Assembly: GCA_905250125.1 (NCBI GenBank)
Contig: CAJNOL010000581.1
Span: forward strand, 1-64,000
Direction: 5' to 3'
Origin: Rotaria sordida
Lineage: Eukaryota > Rotifera > Eurotatoria > Philodinida > Philodinidae
Length of the DNA stretch: 64,000 nucleotides
A program made the position numbers and the translations under genes. A model generated the notes under the pieces. That model did no database searches, had not been told where the DNA came from, and worked only from the letters and a program-made list of their open reading frames with translations. Shown here piece after piece: positions 51,806 to 63,773 of the stretch (position 1 is its first letter; every line of letters begins with the position of its first letter).

Positions 51806-52896
51806 ATGCTAAATGAATTTAATCCATGTCGACCATGTTGGGATACAATAAATGATAAAGATGATTTTAATATTAATCATTCATATAAAAATTATACAAT
51901 TAGTCCATTGGAAACCAAAGTTGAACGAAATATTCGTACACGTACAGTGTAAATTTTTAAGAAATATTTTCTTATAAATAATCATATTAAGTTCATTTTA
52001 ATAGTACACCTGTTGTTACTGGTTCATCTGTTGCTGCATTTACTTTTAATGGTGGTGTTATTTTAGCTGCTGATGTTCTTGGTTCATATGGTTCATTAGC
52101 TAAATATCGTAATATTTCACGTATTCATCAAGTTAATGATAGAACTGTTCTTGGACTTGGTGGAGATTTATCTGATGCTGATTATATAAAAGAAGCTATT
52201 GATACTAAAGTGTAAGTGAAATAATTTTACAAGTTTTTCGTCTTTTATGATAAATAAATTTTTGAAGAGAACAAGATATTATTGAAGAAGATGGTAGTAA
52301 AATGACACCATTAGCTCTTTATGCTTGGTCTACAAGACTTATGTATTATCGAAGAACTCAATTAAATCCATTATTAACAAATGTTATTGTAGCAGGAATG
52401 GAAAATAACGAACCGTATGTATGAAGAATTTGTTATCAAAAAAAAAAAAAAAGAAAAGTTATCAATTTGATTATTTGTAGATTTCTTGGACGTGTTAATG
52501 ATAAAGGTTCAGCTTATAAAGAATTTTTAATTATCACTGGTATTGGCACTCATTTAGCTCAAGTAATTGAATGATGTCTAAGACTATTGTTTCTTTCTTT
52601 TTATGATTAATCGTTTTTTTTTTAGGGTTGGATACGAACAATACTTGAAACTTCTAGTCAAATTAATAAACAACAAGCTGAACAATTAATGGATCGAATT
52701 ATTAAACAACTTTATTACCGTGATTGTCGAGCATTTGCTCGTGTAAGTTAATTTTATTGATATTTTTTCTTTCTCGACCCCTTTTTCTTTTCTTTTTTAG
52801 TATCAAGTTTGTATTGTTACGAATGATAATGTAGAATTTAAAGTTAAAGAAGTTCAACCTGATTGGAGTCTAGCATCATCACTGTCAGTTACATAA
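51806..52896 (+). CDS. PSMB4: Proteasome subunit beta type-4 (beta-7), 263 aa, 6 exons
   Basis: Non-catalytic beta-ring subunit of the 20S proteasome. Exons 51806-51948, 52005-52211, 52268-52414, 52481-52562, 52626-52742 and 52801-52896, phase-consistent (792 nt); human PSMB4 has 264 aa. An N-terminal propeptide of about 48 residues precedes TPVVTGSSVAAFTFNGGVIL. The diagnostic DVLGSYGSLAKYRNISRI, TRLMYYRRTQLNPLL, FLGRVNDKGSAY and LYYRDCRAFARYQV follow. The catalytic Thr context of active beta subunits is absent, as expected for beta-7. The C-terminus is uncertain: either ...LASSLSVT then stop at 52896, or splicing at a weak GTCAGT donor to the acceptor near 52957, giving a short ending ...LRNTE. 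Confidence 0.95.
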
Positions 52897-54468
52897 TTTT
52901 ATTCGTTATTTTTTTCTACTGATTGATTAATTTGTTTTTTTCTTCTTCTATTCTAGCCGAAATACAGAATGATCTATTAAAGAATAAAATGATAATAAAC
53001 GACAAGTTTTTTATTCTTATATTGTTACTTCTTAGTTTTCCTTATGTTTTTGTTTATTATTCATTCTAAATATATTTTAAATTCTATTTTATATTATTTA
53101 TAATTTTCTTATCATAGATAGTAATCTCTTAAAGTAAAATATTATTATCAACAAGTAAAAATCAATCATGATTGAGATGTGAGTTATGAATGATGTAATC
53201 ATCAATTATTATACTTAACAATCATTGAATAATCACTTGAATGTTTCTCATTATGTTATGCTAATATTTTGACTAATGGAATGATTGAAAATAGATAGTT
53301 TATAGAAAGCAAAAATTATAATCTATTTAACAGTTATGGGAATATAAGAAATCATTTATACATAGCTGATATTTTCTTTTTGTTCGTATGATAACTATAA
53401 TTACTTCTTAATATCGATTTGCTTTATTCTTTTCAAGCATATTAACCTATATCTGAACATTTTCTCAACATATCTAACAGATAAAATATTATATACATAT
53501 AACAAATTTTTCATAGTATATAAAACACTAATTGAATATAAAAATTTAATTTTCTATTCATCGTTTTCTTTTTGTGTCTATTATATTGAAATAGTTTTCC
53601 TCTTGAGAATAAAATCCTTTCGAGTTCACTTGATTTTAATCCTTCTAATAATAAAAATAAACGTGTCAAGTATCTTATTCCTTAATTTTTCTTTTTGTCT
53701 ATATCTCATTTCTATTAATAATCTTATTTTATCAAAGATTAGACCATTGACCATTCTTTCAACGCATAAAGAAAAAAAACAAGAAAATATGTTCAATCAA
53801 AAAATATGTGCTCTTCTTATCGATTAGTCTTTTGTTTTCCATTATATCCATCAGGATAAGAGTAACCGGATACACACATCATTATTATCATCATAGTAAC
53901 AATCAATGAATTGATGCATCACGTATCTAAAACAAAACAGATATAATCATTTTTCTTTGTACACTCTTTCATTTTCAAAGACGTTATATGAATCACATAT
54001 GTTTTTTTTTCTTATTTTTGATTAGTCAGGTAAGACAACACATCATGACGGCACGCGTCGATCTCTTTCTTCTTCTTTTTCTTTGGGGTTTTTTTTTTTT
54101 TTTACTTTATTTTACTCTTCTCAACTCGACATTCACAATGCCCTTCTGTCTCTAGAATAGTTCATCGAAAGGAAAGAGAGGAAGAGGAAGAATAGAGAAT
54201 GACCGTTTGACCGGTTCAGTATGAGTTTCAGTATATTGGTCGATAGGCATAAGAAAGAAGAACACTTATTCGTTTTTTCTTTTTACCATTGTCATTAATT
54301 GGGACGGCGGCTGCTGACCTATTTTTTTACTATATGGCACATCTGTTAAATTCATATCATATCAAATTTATTTGTAATATGATTCATGTACTATTTTTTA
54401 TTTTCTAGATAATTCAACATTTGTTTTTTGTTTTAATTAAATTCAAAAAACAAAAAAAAAAAGAAGGT
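52897..54468. other. Intergenic region upstream of lgl
   Basis: AT-rich with T/C-rich runs; no supported exon. The 74-codon frame at 53603-53827 lacks recognisable content. It should hold the PSMB4 polyadenylation site and the lgl promoter. Confidence 0.55.
54401..54408 (+). promoter_or_regulatory. Splice acceptor in the lgl 5' UTR
   Basis: ATTTTTTATTTTCTAG followed by ATAATTC lies about 60 nt before the lgl ATG, with a pyrimidine tract like the coding introns' acceptors. It may be a 5'-UTR intron end or a trans-splice acceptor. Confidence 0.4.
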
Positions 54469-57400
54469 ATGTTTAAATTTAAACTTGGTCGAAAACAACC
54501 TGAAGAAAATGAAACACGTCGACGTCTTCAAAAAGAATTATTTGGCTTTAATAAAATATGTGATCGAGGTTTTCCATCACGTCCATCAGCAATTGCTTAT
54601 GATTCTCAATTAAAATTAATTGCTATTGGTACACATACAGGAGAAATTCGAATGTAAGTTTTATTGTTATCTTATTATTTACTTGTTTATATTTGTTTTT
54701 CGTATAGTTATGGTCAACCAAATTTTCAATTATCATATAATCTTAATACATCATCAATTCGTAAAATAATATTTTTAAATGGTCTAGCACGACTTCTTAT
54801 ATTAACAAATGATGGTTATTTACATTTACTTGAAATAAATAATTTAAATACTATACATATTGATCATATATGTACATCAAATGAAGATATTGGAATAATT
54901 TTAAAAAATACACAAACAATATGTTTATTAAGAAATAATTTATATCTATTAATTGGTCTTCATAATGGAAATATTTATTTATTTAATATTGAAAATTTTT
55001 CACTTAATACAAATCCAATTATTCCAACAGAAACTATTGAAAAAATGTAAGAGATAAAGACAAAAAATCAATAAATAAAATGAAATAAATTTTTTCAGAA
55101 TTGTTGAAAATTGTAGTGGACGTATTATTCATCCAGGTTCTGTACAATCAATTGTACAACATCCAATAAATGATGATAAAATTTTAATTGGTTATAAAAA
55201 TACACTTATTGTTCATTGGGATTTACCATCAAATAGTCATGATAGAACTTATATTTATAAACAAGTTTGTAATGTTTCTTTTTATTTTCAAATAATTTGT
55301 TTTAGTTTTTTTTGTTTTGTGTAAACAGGAAGTCGAATCTGTTTGTTGGTATAATCAAGGTAGAAATTTTGCTACTTGTCATAGTAATGGAAGTTATGCA
55401 TTATGGGATGCTAAACAACAATTAAATATAGTTGAAACAGAAAAAATTCCTTATGGACCTTATCCATGTACACCAATGGCAAAGATTGATGTAAAAATTA
55501 TGCGAAAGTAAGGTTTTTTTTTTGTTTTTTAAAGAATTTTCTTATGTATTATTATTTTTTTCTTATTAGTGGTGATCCTTTAATAATATTTTCCGGTGGT
55601 TTACCTCGTTCAAGTTATTCAAATAAACATACTGTTAGTTGTCTATGTGAAAATGAACATAATAATGAACGAACACGACATGTAACATTTGATTTTACAA
55701 CAGGAGTTATCGATTTTTTTACTATTGATAAATTATCAAATGATGGATGTATGTTAATTTATAAAAAAAAGTCAAACATATTGTTTTTTTTTTTAATTTA
55801 ATATTTTAGCTCGTGATGATTCTCAATCTCTTGTCATTTTATTAAATGAAGAAATCGTCATGATTGATCTTATTACTGATAGTTGGCCATCATATCCTTT
55901 ACCATATTTAAATAGTATTCATGCATCACCTGTTATATGTACAACATTTGCATGTAATGTTAATCAAGAATTTTATAAAAAACTTCTTAATTATGCTTCA
56001 ATACAATTTGAAGATTATTCAGATCGAGTTTGTTAATTATGATTTGTTTTTTTTTTTTTTGATAAAAAAATTAAATTGAAATTTTATTTTTAGAAATGGC
56101 CAATAACAGGTGGAGAAATAAATAAAATTGAATATGATTCACAAGAAAAACATTTATTACTAACTGGGTGAGTCATATTCAAAAAATAAAATGAAAAGAA
56201 GAGAAAGTTTAAAATATTTTAATTGTTTTATTATATATTAGACATGAAGATGGATCCATACAATTTTGGGATGTGACAAATGTTTCTATGCCATTGATTT
56301 GTAAATTAAAAACAAATGATTATTTTCAAATTGAACAACCAACAAATGATGATATAGATGAAGAAACATGGCCACCATTTAGAAAGGTTTGTTTAAGTAA
56401 AAGTCCAAGGGGAACTATCCGAATAGGATTTTTAAACAAACTTGAATAAGCTTATTATGTATAGAGTCCGTCGGGTACAACGATTTCTGGATCAGTCCGG
56501 CAGACTCTAATTATGTGTATCAAGTTTTAGTTGACGAGAGAATTCTTCCAACTGATTAATTGCTTTTGACCTGGAATCATGTGAATTATGAAGATTTTAA
56601 TAAGCTATGATTGCACTGAGATGAATTGGAACACTTAGCTTACGAGTGATTTTTGAACTCCAGTTTGAAAAATTGCATAGAGATAGGTCTCAATTAGAAT
56701 AGTTTATTATCGAAGCTTCAGATCTTTTGATTTACTCGTGTCCGGAAATGTGTACATTGAATCTATCGATGTATATAAGTGATGTAAAAGACATGCTTTT
56801 ATCATAGATGTATCTTCGGATAGGAAAAATAAAAAGATTTGAATCTTTCGTAATACAGTATTCTCATTAGGACATATCTCTATGCAAAGTTACAAATGGA
56901 AATTCGAAAATTAGTTTTCTTGATGTTCTCAGGATGAAGGATGATGATTATAAGCTAAAAAAGTATCATAAAAATGCAGTATCTCCGCAGTAATAAGCTG
57001 AAATTCTGAACTCTTTTCAGAATATTCGTAACTCATTAGTGTCTACATGATCCGAGTAGTCTCGATTTAAAAGCGATTAGTCAGTTGGAGAAAGAGACAA
57101 CTTTCCGCATTAGACTTAGATCGACTTAATAGAAAATTTTTAGAGTCGAGTTCGGAGTTACAGTGAACTCAACGGATTCTAGAGCGCTGCAAGGTTCTCA
57201 TTTCAAAAAGCAGAGATAATCTTTTGTTAATATATTTCTTTTCGTGAACATATCTCTAGCAATAATTCGAGAACATAATTACCTAATAGAAATCTTATAT
57301 GAAGCATTTTAGTATCGAAGCCAAGAGAAAAAGTTCTTTGATCTATTTAATTCGATGTTCTAAGAATAATGTAACAGATATGAAATTATCTTCAATTGAT

Positions 57401-60400
57401 CTTTTGATCATTAGTCTTAGCTGATTATCCAATTACTATTGACAAAAAAAACAAAATTTCGATATGTTTTTCAAATTATTCTTTAGACTGGTATTTATGA
57501 TCCATATTGCGATGATCCACGTCTAGCCATACAAAAACTAGCATTATGTACTAATACAAATACTCTTATTGTTGCTGGAACCGCTGGACAAGTTCTTACA
57601 TTTCAATTTACAGCTGAACCTACTGATGTAAACTTATTAGTAAGTTAAATTTTTTCTTAGAAAAAAAAAACAAAGATTTTGAGATTTCCTTATTTTTTTC
57701 TTATAGACAATAACAGTAAATTTATTAGATGGCTGTGAAAGTTATGTATGGAAAGGACATGAAGAAATGAAAACTAAATCAACATTTGTAGCATCTGGTT
57801 TTATGGCAACATCATTTATCCAACTTTATCCACCAGCTGCTGTTTCAGCTTTAGCTTTAAGTTCTGATATTCAATGGTAGAATTAATTTTAATATTATAA
57901 ATCTTCTTTTTTTTTGCGAAACACGATCTACAAGAAATGTTGAAGTATACGCATAAAAATTTGGCTTCTCTCATAGCGGATAGAAAAAGAGTGTCAAGAG
58001 CAATCCTCATAATTACTGTTTATCTGATAGTAACTTAAAGTTATAATAAAAGTCCGGCAAAAGAATTTTATTGTTGACCAGTCATTATTTTTTGGTATAT
58101 GATGAGTAACTTTTTAGCTATAGTAGAGCAGAAGAAACTTCAAGAGACTATCCACTGTGATCCCTTCACAGACATTATTGATAAACAATCCAAGACCGTA
58201 CATATGAATAACATCTCGTTATGATAAATGAACTACTTTTTTTTTCTTTTTATTTTGTTTAGTTATGCTGTTGGTACAGCACATGGTTTTACATTAATTA
58301 ATTATCGACAAAATCGAATTCTTACTGCTAAATGTACACTCGATCCGAATACTTTAGGAAATACATCGAAACCTCCATCATCATTTGGTGAATCAACATT
58401 AATTCGTGGACGTTCATTAAAAAAATCTCTTCGAGAATCTTTTCGACGTTTTCGTAAAGGACGAACAATAAAAAAATCTACAATAATACAAACAACACAA
58501 CGAATAGATGAAAATAATCCATTATCATTAACAAATATTCATTTAGAAGATATAATACGTGTACCTGTTGAACGACAAGTTGAATTTCGAGAATTTAAAC
58601 AAAATGATGATCAAGTAATTAGTATGGTTCGTTGTCTTTATTTTGCTAAAACTTTTCTCAATAGTTGTAAGTTTTTAAAGAAATAAATATTCTTTTTTTT
58701 TTTTATTTCAAATATAATTTATTTTATTTAGTACATGATCAAACTCGTTCTCTTTGGGCTGGTACTAATAATGGACATGTTTATGTTTATTCAATCATTG
58801 GTTTTGAATCTCAATCAATAAATCGAACTACAATTACTACAGATCAAACAAGTACTTGTTCATTAGGTAAGAATTTTGTATCTAATTATTGAATTTAAGT
58901 TATTTTTCTTTTAGCAAAAGAAATTCGTTTAAAACATAAAGCACCTATATTAAGTATTATTGTACTTGATAATTTAAATCAATCTATAGGACAAGGTTCA
59001 AATATTCCATCAGTTGATTCAGCTTACTCAACTTCAGATAATCCTAATTCAATAACAATGAATTCAGATATTGTCACTGCACATAAAGTACTCATTTGTT
59101 CTGAAGAACAATTTAAAGTAAAAATAATTTTTTTTAAAAATTATTCTTTTGACTTTAGAAAAAAAATTGTTTTTTTTTTTTTTTTTTTTCTTTCGCAGAT
59201 ATTTACATTACCACATTTAAAACCATTTTGTAAATATAAATTAACAGCAACAGAAGGTACACGTGTACGAAAAATTAATATTAATCAATTTACACTTAAA
59301 ACAAGTAAATATATTGATTTTATTTAAAATTTCTTCTTCTTTATCAATAAAACTATTTTTTAGATAATCCAGATGAATCTCATTCAGAAAATTTTCTTAT
59401 ATGTTTGGATAATATGGGTCAAATTAGTATTTATTCTTTACCAACATTTCGTCGTCAAATTTTATTTAATTGTGTAAAACCAACTGATATTACAGCATTA
59501 TCAAGTTTACAATTTACACCATATGGACATGCATTTTATTTACAATCATCATCTGAATTAACAGAAGTAACATTTTCATTACAAAATATTTCATCTTATT
59601 CAATGATGATTTCATATGATAAACTTCAACGTAAAACAATATTAAGATCAATTGATGATCAATCATCAATTCAACTAGTAAGTTCGAAAAGAAATGAATC
59701 AAATGATTATATTGATAAATTGACACATGAAAAACATCATGAAACATTATCAAAAGATTCAATTTCTTCATTAACAACATCAAAGAATACTGATGTAAAA
59801 ACAAATCATATAATTATTATTCTAATATTTTTATTTAAATTTTTTTGTCTCTAGAATAAAAATGAAATTGATGAACCTGAATCAATAACAACAGTAAAAT
59901 TAAATCAAAATGAAACAAACAGTGGTTTTAGTACAAATTCAGATTCTGCTATTGATTTAAACTCAATGAATATTACCAATAATCATCCATCGAAGTAAAT
60001 ATCTAAATTTATTTTTTGTTTTCAATTTTCAATTTTATTTTTCTAGTGATGAAGTTTTAAAATCGATTGAACATGATCCACCTTCATTTCAATCAACTCC
60101 ATTAAAAGGTAATTATTTTCAACAAAGATATTCTTTTAAGTGATATATTCTATTCCACTTTGTATTTGTCGACATGACCGAATGATTACGGTGTTCAATA
60201 CATATTTACAAAATACTGTGTTCAGATTTTCGATGATTCAGCCATAAAATAATCTTGAATATGTCACTAACAGATGTTTGTCTTAGATCACCCATCCAAT
60301 AGCATGCTGACTATGTTATGACATACTTCTGCCCAGAACCAGAACTAGTATTAGTTGAAGGGAAGATATCTGGTTATTAAGTCCTTTGCTAGGTACCACA

Positions 60401-61787
60401 TTATATCGAAAGCCAGAGGTCTATTTCTTCCAAGTTTCTATTTTGCTAATTGATGAGATCACTTGTACAGGTTAGTAGTCTTCAAAAGATATGTTTCATA
60501 TATATTATTCTGTTCAAGTTATGATCATTTTACTGAATTTTTAGTCAATACGATGAGAAAAAGTCAATTAAGGTTTTTCTCTAAAGAAAGCAAATTTTCG
60601 TCAAAATTATCGAAATTAAGATAAATGAATGGACGATAGCTCGAGACTTGATCTTTCATAAAAAGTATGATTTATTATTCAACAAGAATTTTGAGTTACC
60701 AAATAAGCTACTTGTGACTCTTGGTTGTTGAATATCTCCCGAAAATATCATGGAATAAGACAGAAAATTTTAACATACTCTCTCCACACCAGTCCTAACA
60801 TATCCTGAAAAGTGGGAAGGAGTTTATGAAAACTAAATCATAAACTTCCTATTTCTATTCAAAATAGGAGACTAGTAAGTTTTTATTCGTAAAGAATGAG
60901 TTCATGAATGGTGTAGAAAAAGTAACACTTTTGGCTACAATTCAAAAATAGAGCTTTCTTACAATACCACCAACACTATGCACCGTTTTCTTTTTAACAT
61001 CTACTCGAATTTCTATCATTATTATAAAATTCAGATCATGCAGATCTTCGATAATTGTTTTTTATTCATTTGTTTGATGTCATTATTTTAAAATGATTGA
61101 ATTCATTTTATAACTCATTTGTACATGATAATAGATTATTTTGCATTCTTTTCGTAAGAATATATCAAAACAAGTGTTTATAAATGATTTTCATAGTAAC
61201 TATAGAAGTTCAAGTAGGTATCAAAAAAAAAACGGTACATAGTCCTGGTAGTATCGTAAATTGTAGATCTCATCTTTCTTATCATACCTTCAAAAGTTTA
61301 AGTCACCATGGCTGTTTCTCTCTTGAAATATTTAGATTTGAAAAATTATTCTTTTCTCACAAAAGATTTGAAAAAATTTTATTATTTTTCTAAGCATATA
61401 ATATTCTGAGAAGAAATTATCTATTTTCAGCTTAAATTCATTCGAGAAGCAAGATTTTATGAACAGAAGACATCAGTTGAAAAGATTTCTTCGATAGAAA
61501 TTTAAGTTTTTCTTATCGATGTTGTTTTTTTAGTCACAATTGAACCATCAATAACAGTTTCTCAAAATGGTCAACATCCATCAGTTTCACCAGTACTTTC
61601 AAAATTAAATAAAAAAGGTGCAGCTCCACCACCACCACCACCAAAACCAGCTAAATTAATTTCAGTAAAAGTTCGTCAAGCCCCAACTATAAATGAAGTT
61701 CATTGTTATAATGGTACAAATAATAACTCATCATCATCATCATCATCACCACCAACTACTCAACAAACATCTGCCATACATACTTAA
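54469..61787 (+). CDS. LLGL: Lethal giant larvae (LLGL) polarity protein, 1180 aa, 18 exons
   Basis: Cortical WD40 protein that opposes aPKC/Par and defines the basolateral domain; also binds myosin II and syntaxins. Exons: 54469-54653, 54708-55046, 55099-55264, 55329-55507, 55570-55748, 55810-56027, 56094-56167, 56242-56386, 57487-57639, 57707-57876, 58263-58666, 58732-58866, 58915-59117, 59199-59304, 59364-59794, 59855-59994, 60047-60108, 61534-61787; all in phase (3543 nt). Start MFKFKLGRK, then ELFGFNKICDRGFPSRPSAI and AIGTHTGEIRIYG as in Lgl, with WD-like repeats throughout (HEDGSIQFWDV; LWAGTNNGHVYVY). The aPKC and membrane-binding motif is intact: RSLKKSLRESFRRFRKGR with serines at 654, 658 and 662, almost the same positions as fly Lgl. 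A Ser/Asn-rich C-region follows, then PPPPPPKPAKLISVKVRQAP and a Ser/Thr tail. Introns 56387-57486 and 60109-61533 are long; the first carries a fold-back repeat. Confidence 0.95.
56495..57130. mobile_element. Fold-back repeat family, copy 3, in an lgl intron
   Basis: The left arm (CCAACTGATTAATTGCTTTTGAC ... ATCATGTGAATTATGAAGATTTTAATAAGCTATGA) pairs with the reverse complement of the right arm (CCAACTGACTAATCGCTTTTAAATCGAGAC ... ATCATGTAGACACTAATGAGTTACGAATATTC). The interior is similar to copies 1 and 2. It lies wholly within intron 56387-57486. Confidence 0.65.
60109..61533. other. Long last intron of lgl (1425 nt)
   Basis: No exon in phase and no clear terminal repeats. The 69-codon frame at 61184-61393 is not supported. 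Size suggests an old insertion. Confidence 0.4.
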
Positions 61788-63773
61788 ATATTTGTTAATT
61801 TGTGTTTACAAATAAATGTTTAGTCTTCTTTTGCAGTTCTGTGTCATTTCTTTCTTTTCGTATGTGTTTGTAATTGTGATTTATTTCGAATGATTGCTGT
61901 AATTGTCTTTTACTCCGGATTATATTAACAACAATACGTATTGTCATATCCTTCATTTACAGATTTTATTATTAAAATTTTATATGTATCCTATTTATTT
62001 ATTTATTGCTTGATAATTTTCTCACTAACTTTTTCTTATTACTATGGTTTATATACAGATGCAGTAACCTTTCATTTTTTTGTTTAGTTTAGTTTATATA
62101 GGGAATGTCAAGCGATGACATATTTGTTTAGTACTTCATCAGATCCTAGAGAGAAAGAAAAGATCAAGGAATACATTAAATACATGAATGTTTTTGTCTA
62201 TATTCAAAAAAACAATGTTTAAAATTTCAAATTTGATATAAAAATGACAGTAGTTGTTACTTGTAATTGATTTGATGTATGTATTGATCATACATACGCA
62301 CACACTTAATCAGTGTTACAGTGAAGCCGTTCAAATTAACAAGTGATTTAACAAGACTAGGTCTAGAGGACGCTCAGTTCTCCTAGAACAACTGTGCTGT
62401 CGTGCCTCGATGAACATCTCTATCCAAAACCAGCTTTGAGTCCCTTCTAGAAGCATTTTTACCCCTCTCTTCCGATATTGTCATGTTTAGTAATATGACT
62501 CGATGCAGGACTCTTTTTAATAAGTCTAATGAAGTCATTATAGGTCTATTTTATAATTTTTCGGTACTTTATTGGGATGGTACTCATAGTTTTGAGTCAG
62601 ACGTAAATAATTAGTTTCTTCAACAAATATAAGTAAAATTCTATTTACAATCATTCCACAAAATCTCTGGACAGCCACAAGGTTTTTCAGATTTTTTCAT
62701 TTGAGAAGGAAAAAATAAGATTTTCTTTTTTTTTTTTTACTAGTAGATGGTGTCCATCACACACTAGGTTCGTCATCAGTATTATTGAATTCAACCATCT
62801 TCTCGAATTATGGAAATCGTTTAATTTTTCAATGCATCCACACATCAAAACTATTCCATACGCAAAAACCTACAAGAATAGCAGTAAAAACTTATTAAGC
62901 TACCAGATTTTTCCTTCGAAAATCATGTTCAGCAGATAGATATTATTTAGCTCGTTCTAGGTTCATGCATACGGAATAATTTGGATGTCAGAATATCTAT
63001 ATTTGAAAAATCGAAGAATCTTGGTCTCTGGACGTACTCAAACATCACACAATTCTCATAACTCGAGAAGATGGTCGAATTCGATAATATTGATAGAGAA
63101 TCTAGTATGGAGTAAGGACTATCGACTTGTGAAAAAGAAAAAAATTATTTCGTGTTTTTTGCTTTGTAAATGAGAAAATACAAAAAACTTTCTAGATGTC
63201 CCAATACTATGTCGAATGTTTGTATATACTGATAGTTCGAATGCTAAATATAAAAGATAACAACAATAAAGAATGATGAAATATTTTTTCCGCTCTGTGA
63301 TAAAATATCTCATCAAATATTTTATGACGCATGAAAAGTATCGAAGATAATCGATTCTTTTTAGTTTCAATAAAAAATTTAGCATTGGATGAGGATGTTC
63401 AACAATAAATCTTTCATCAGTTTTTTCACTCTTATCTCTACCAATCTTTAATCACTCAACGAGATAGAAATTTCTTTATATTGAATTTGCAGGGAAAATA
63501 TACTTTTGATCACCAAATTTTTTTGTTGCGAAATGATCGCCAAAAAAAGATACAATTGATTATCAAACTAATTAACACATAGTGATCGATAGCGAATTAC
63601 TGTTGAGTTATGGATAATAGACTTATGATAGATCATATACTTATCATAAACGTTGATTGATCAATTAAACAAGCTTAAATAAAAAAAAGGATAATCTTAT
63701 CCGGTCTGAATGATCCAATTAACTAAAAACATTTTTAAAGTGTCTCGTCATAAGGAATCATAACATACTAAAA
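61788..63773. other. Intergenic region downstream of lgl
   Basis: 3' UTR of lgl first, then AT-rich DNA. The open frames 62985-63173 (+) and 63119-63385 (-) overlap each other and show no recognisable content. A locally GC-richer stretch around 62330-62500 has no assigned identity. Confidence 0.5.

Noticed and set aside
59514..59804. 96-codon minus-strand frame
   Set aside because: Antisense shadow of an lgl exon.
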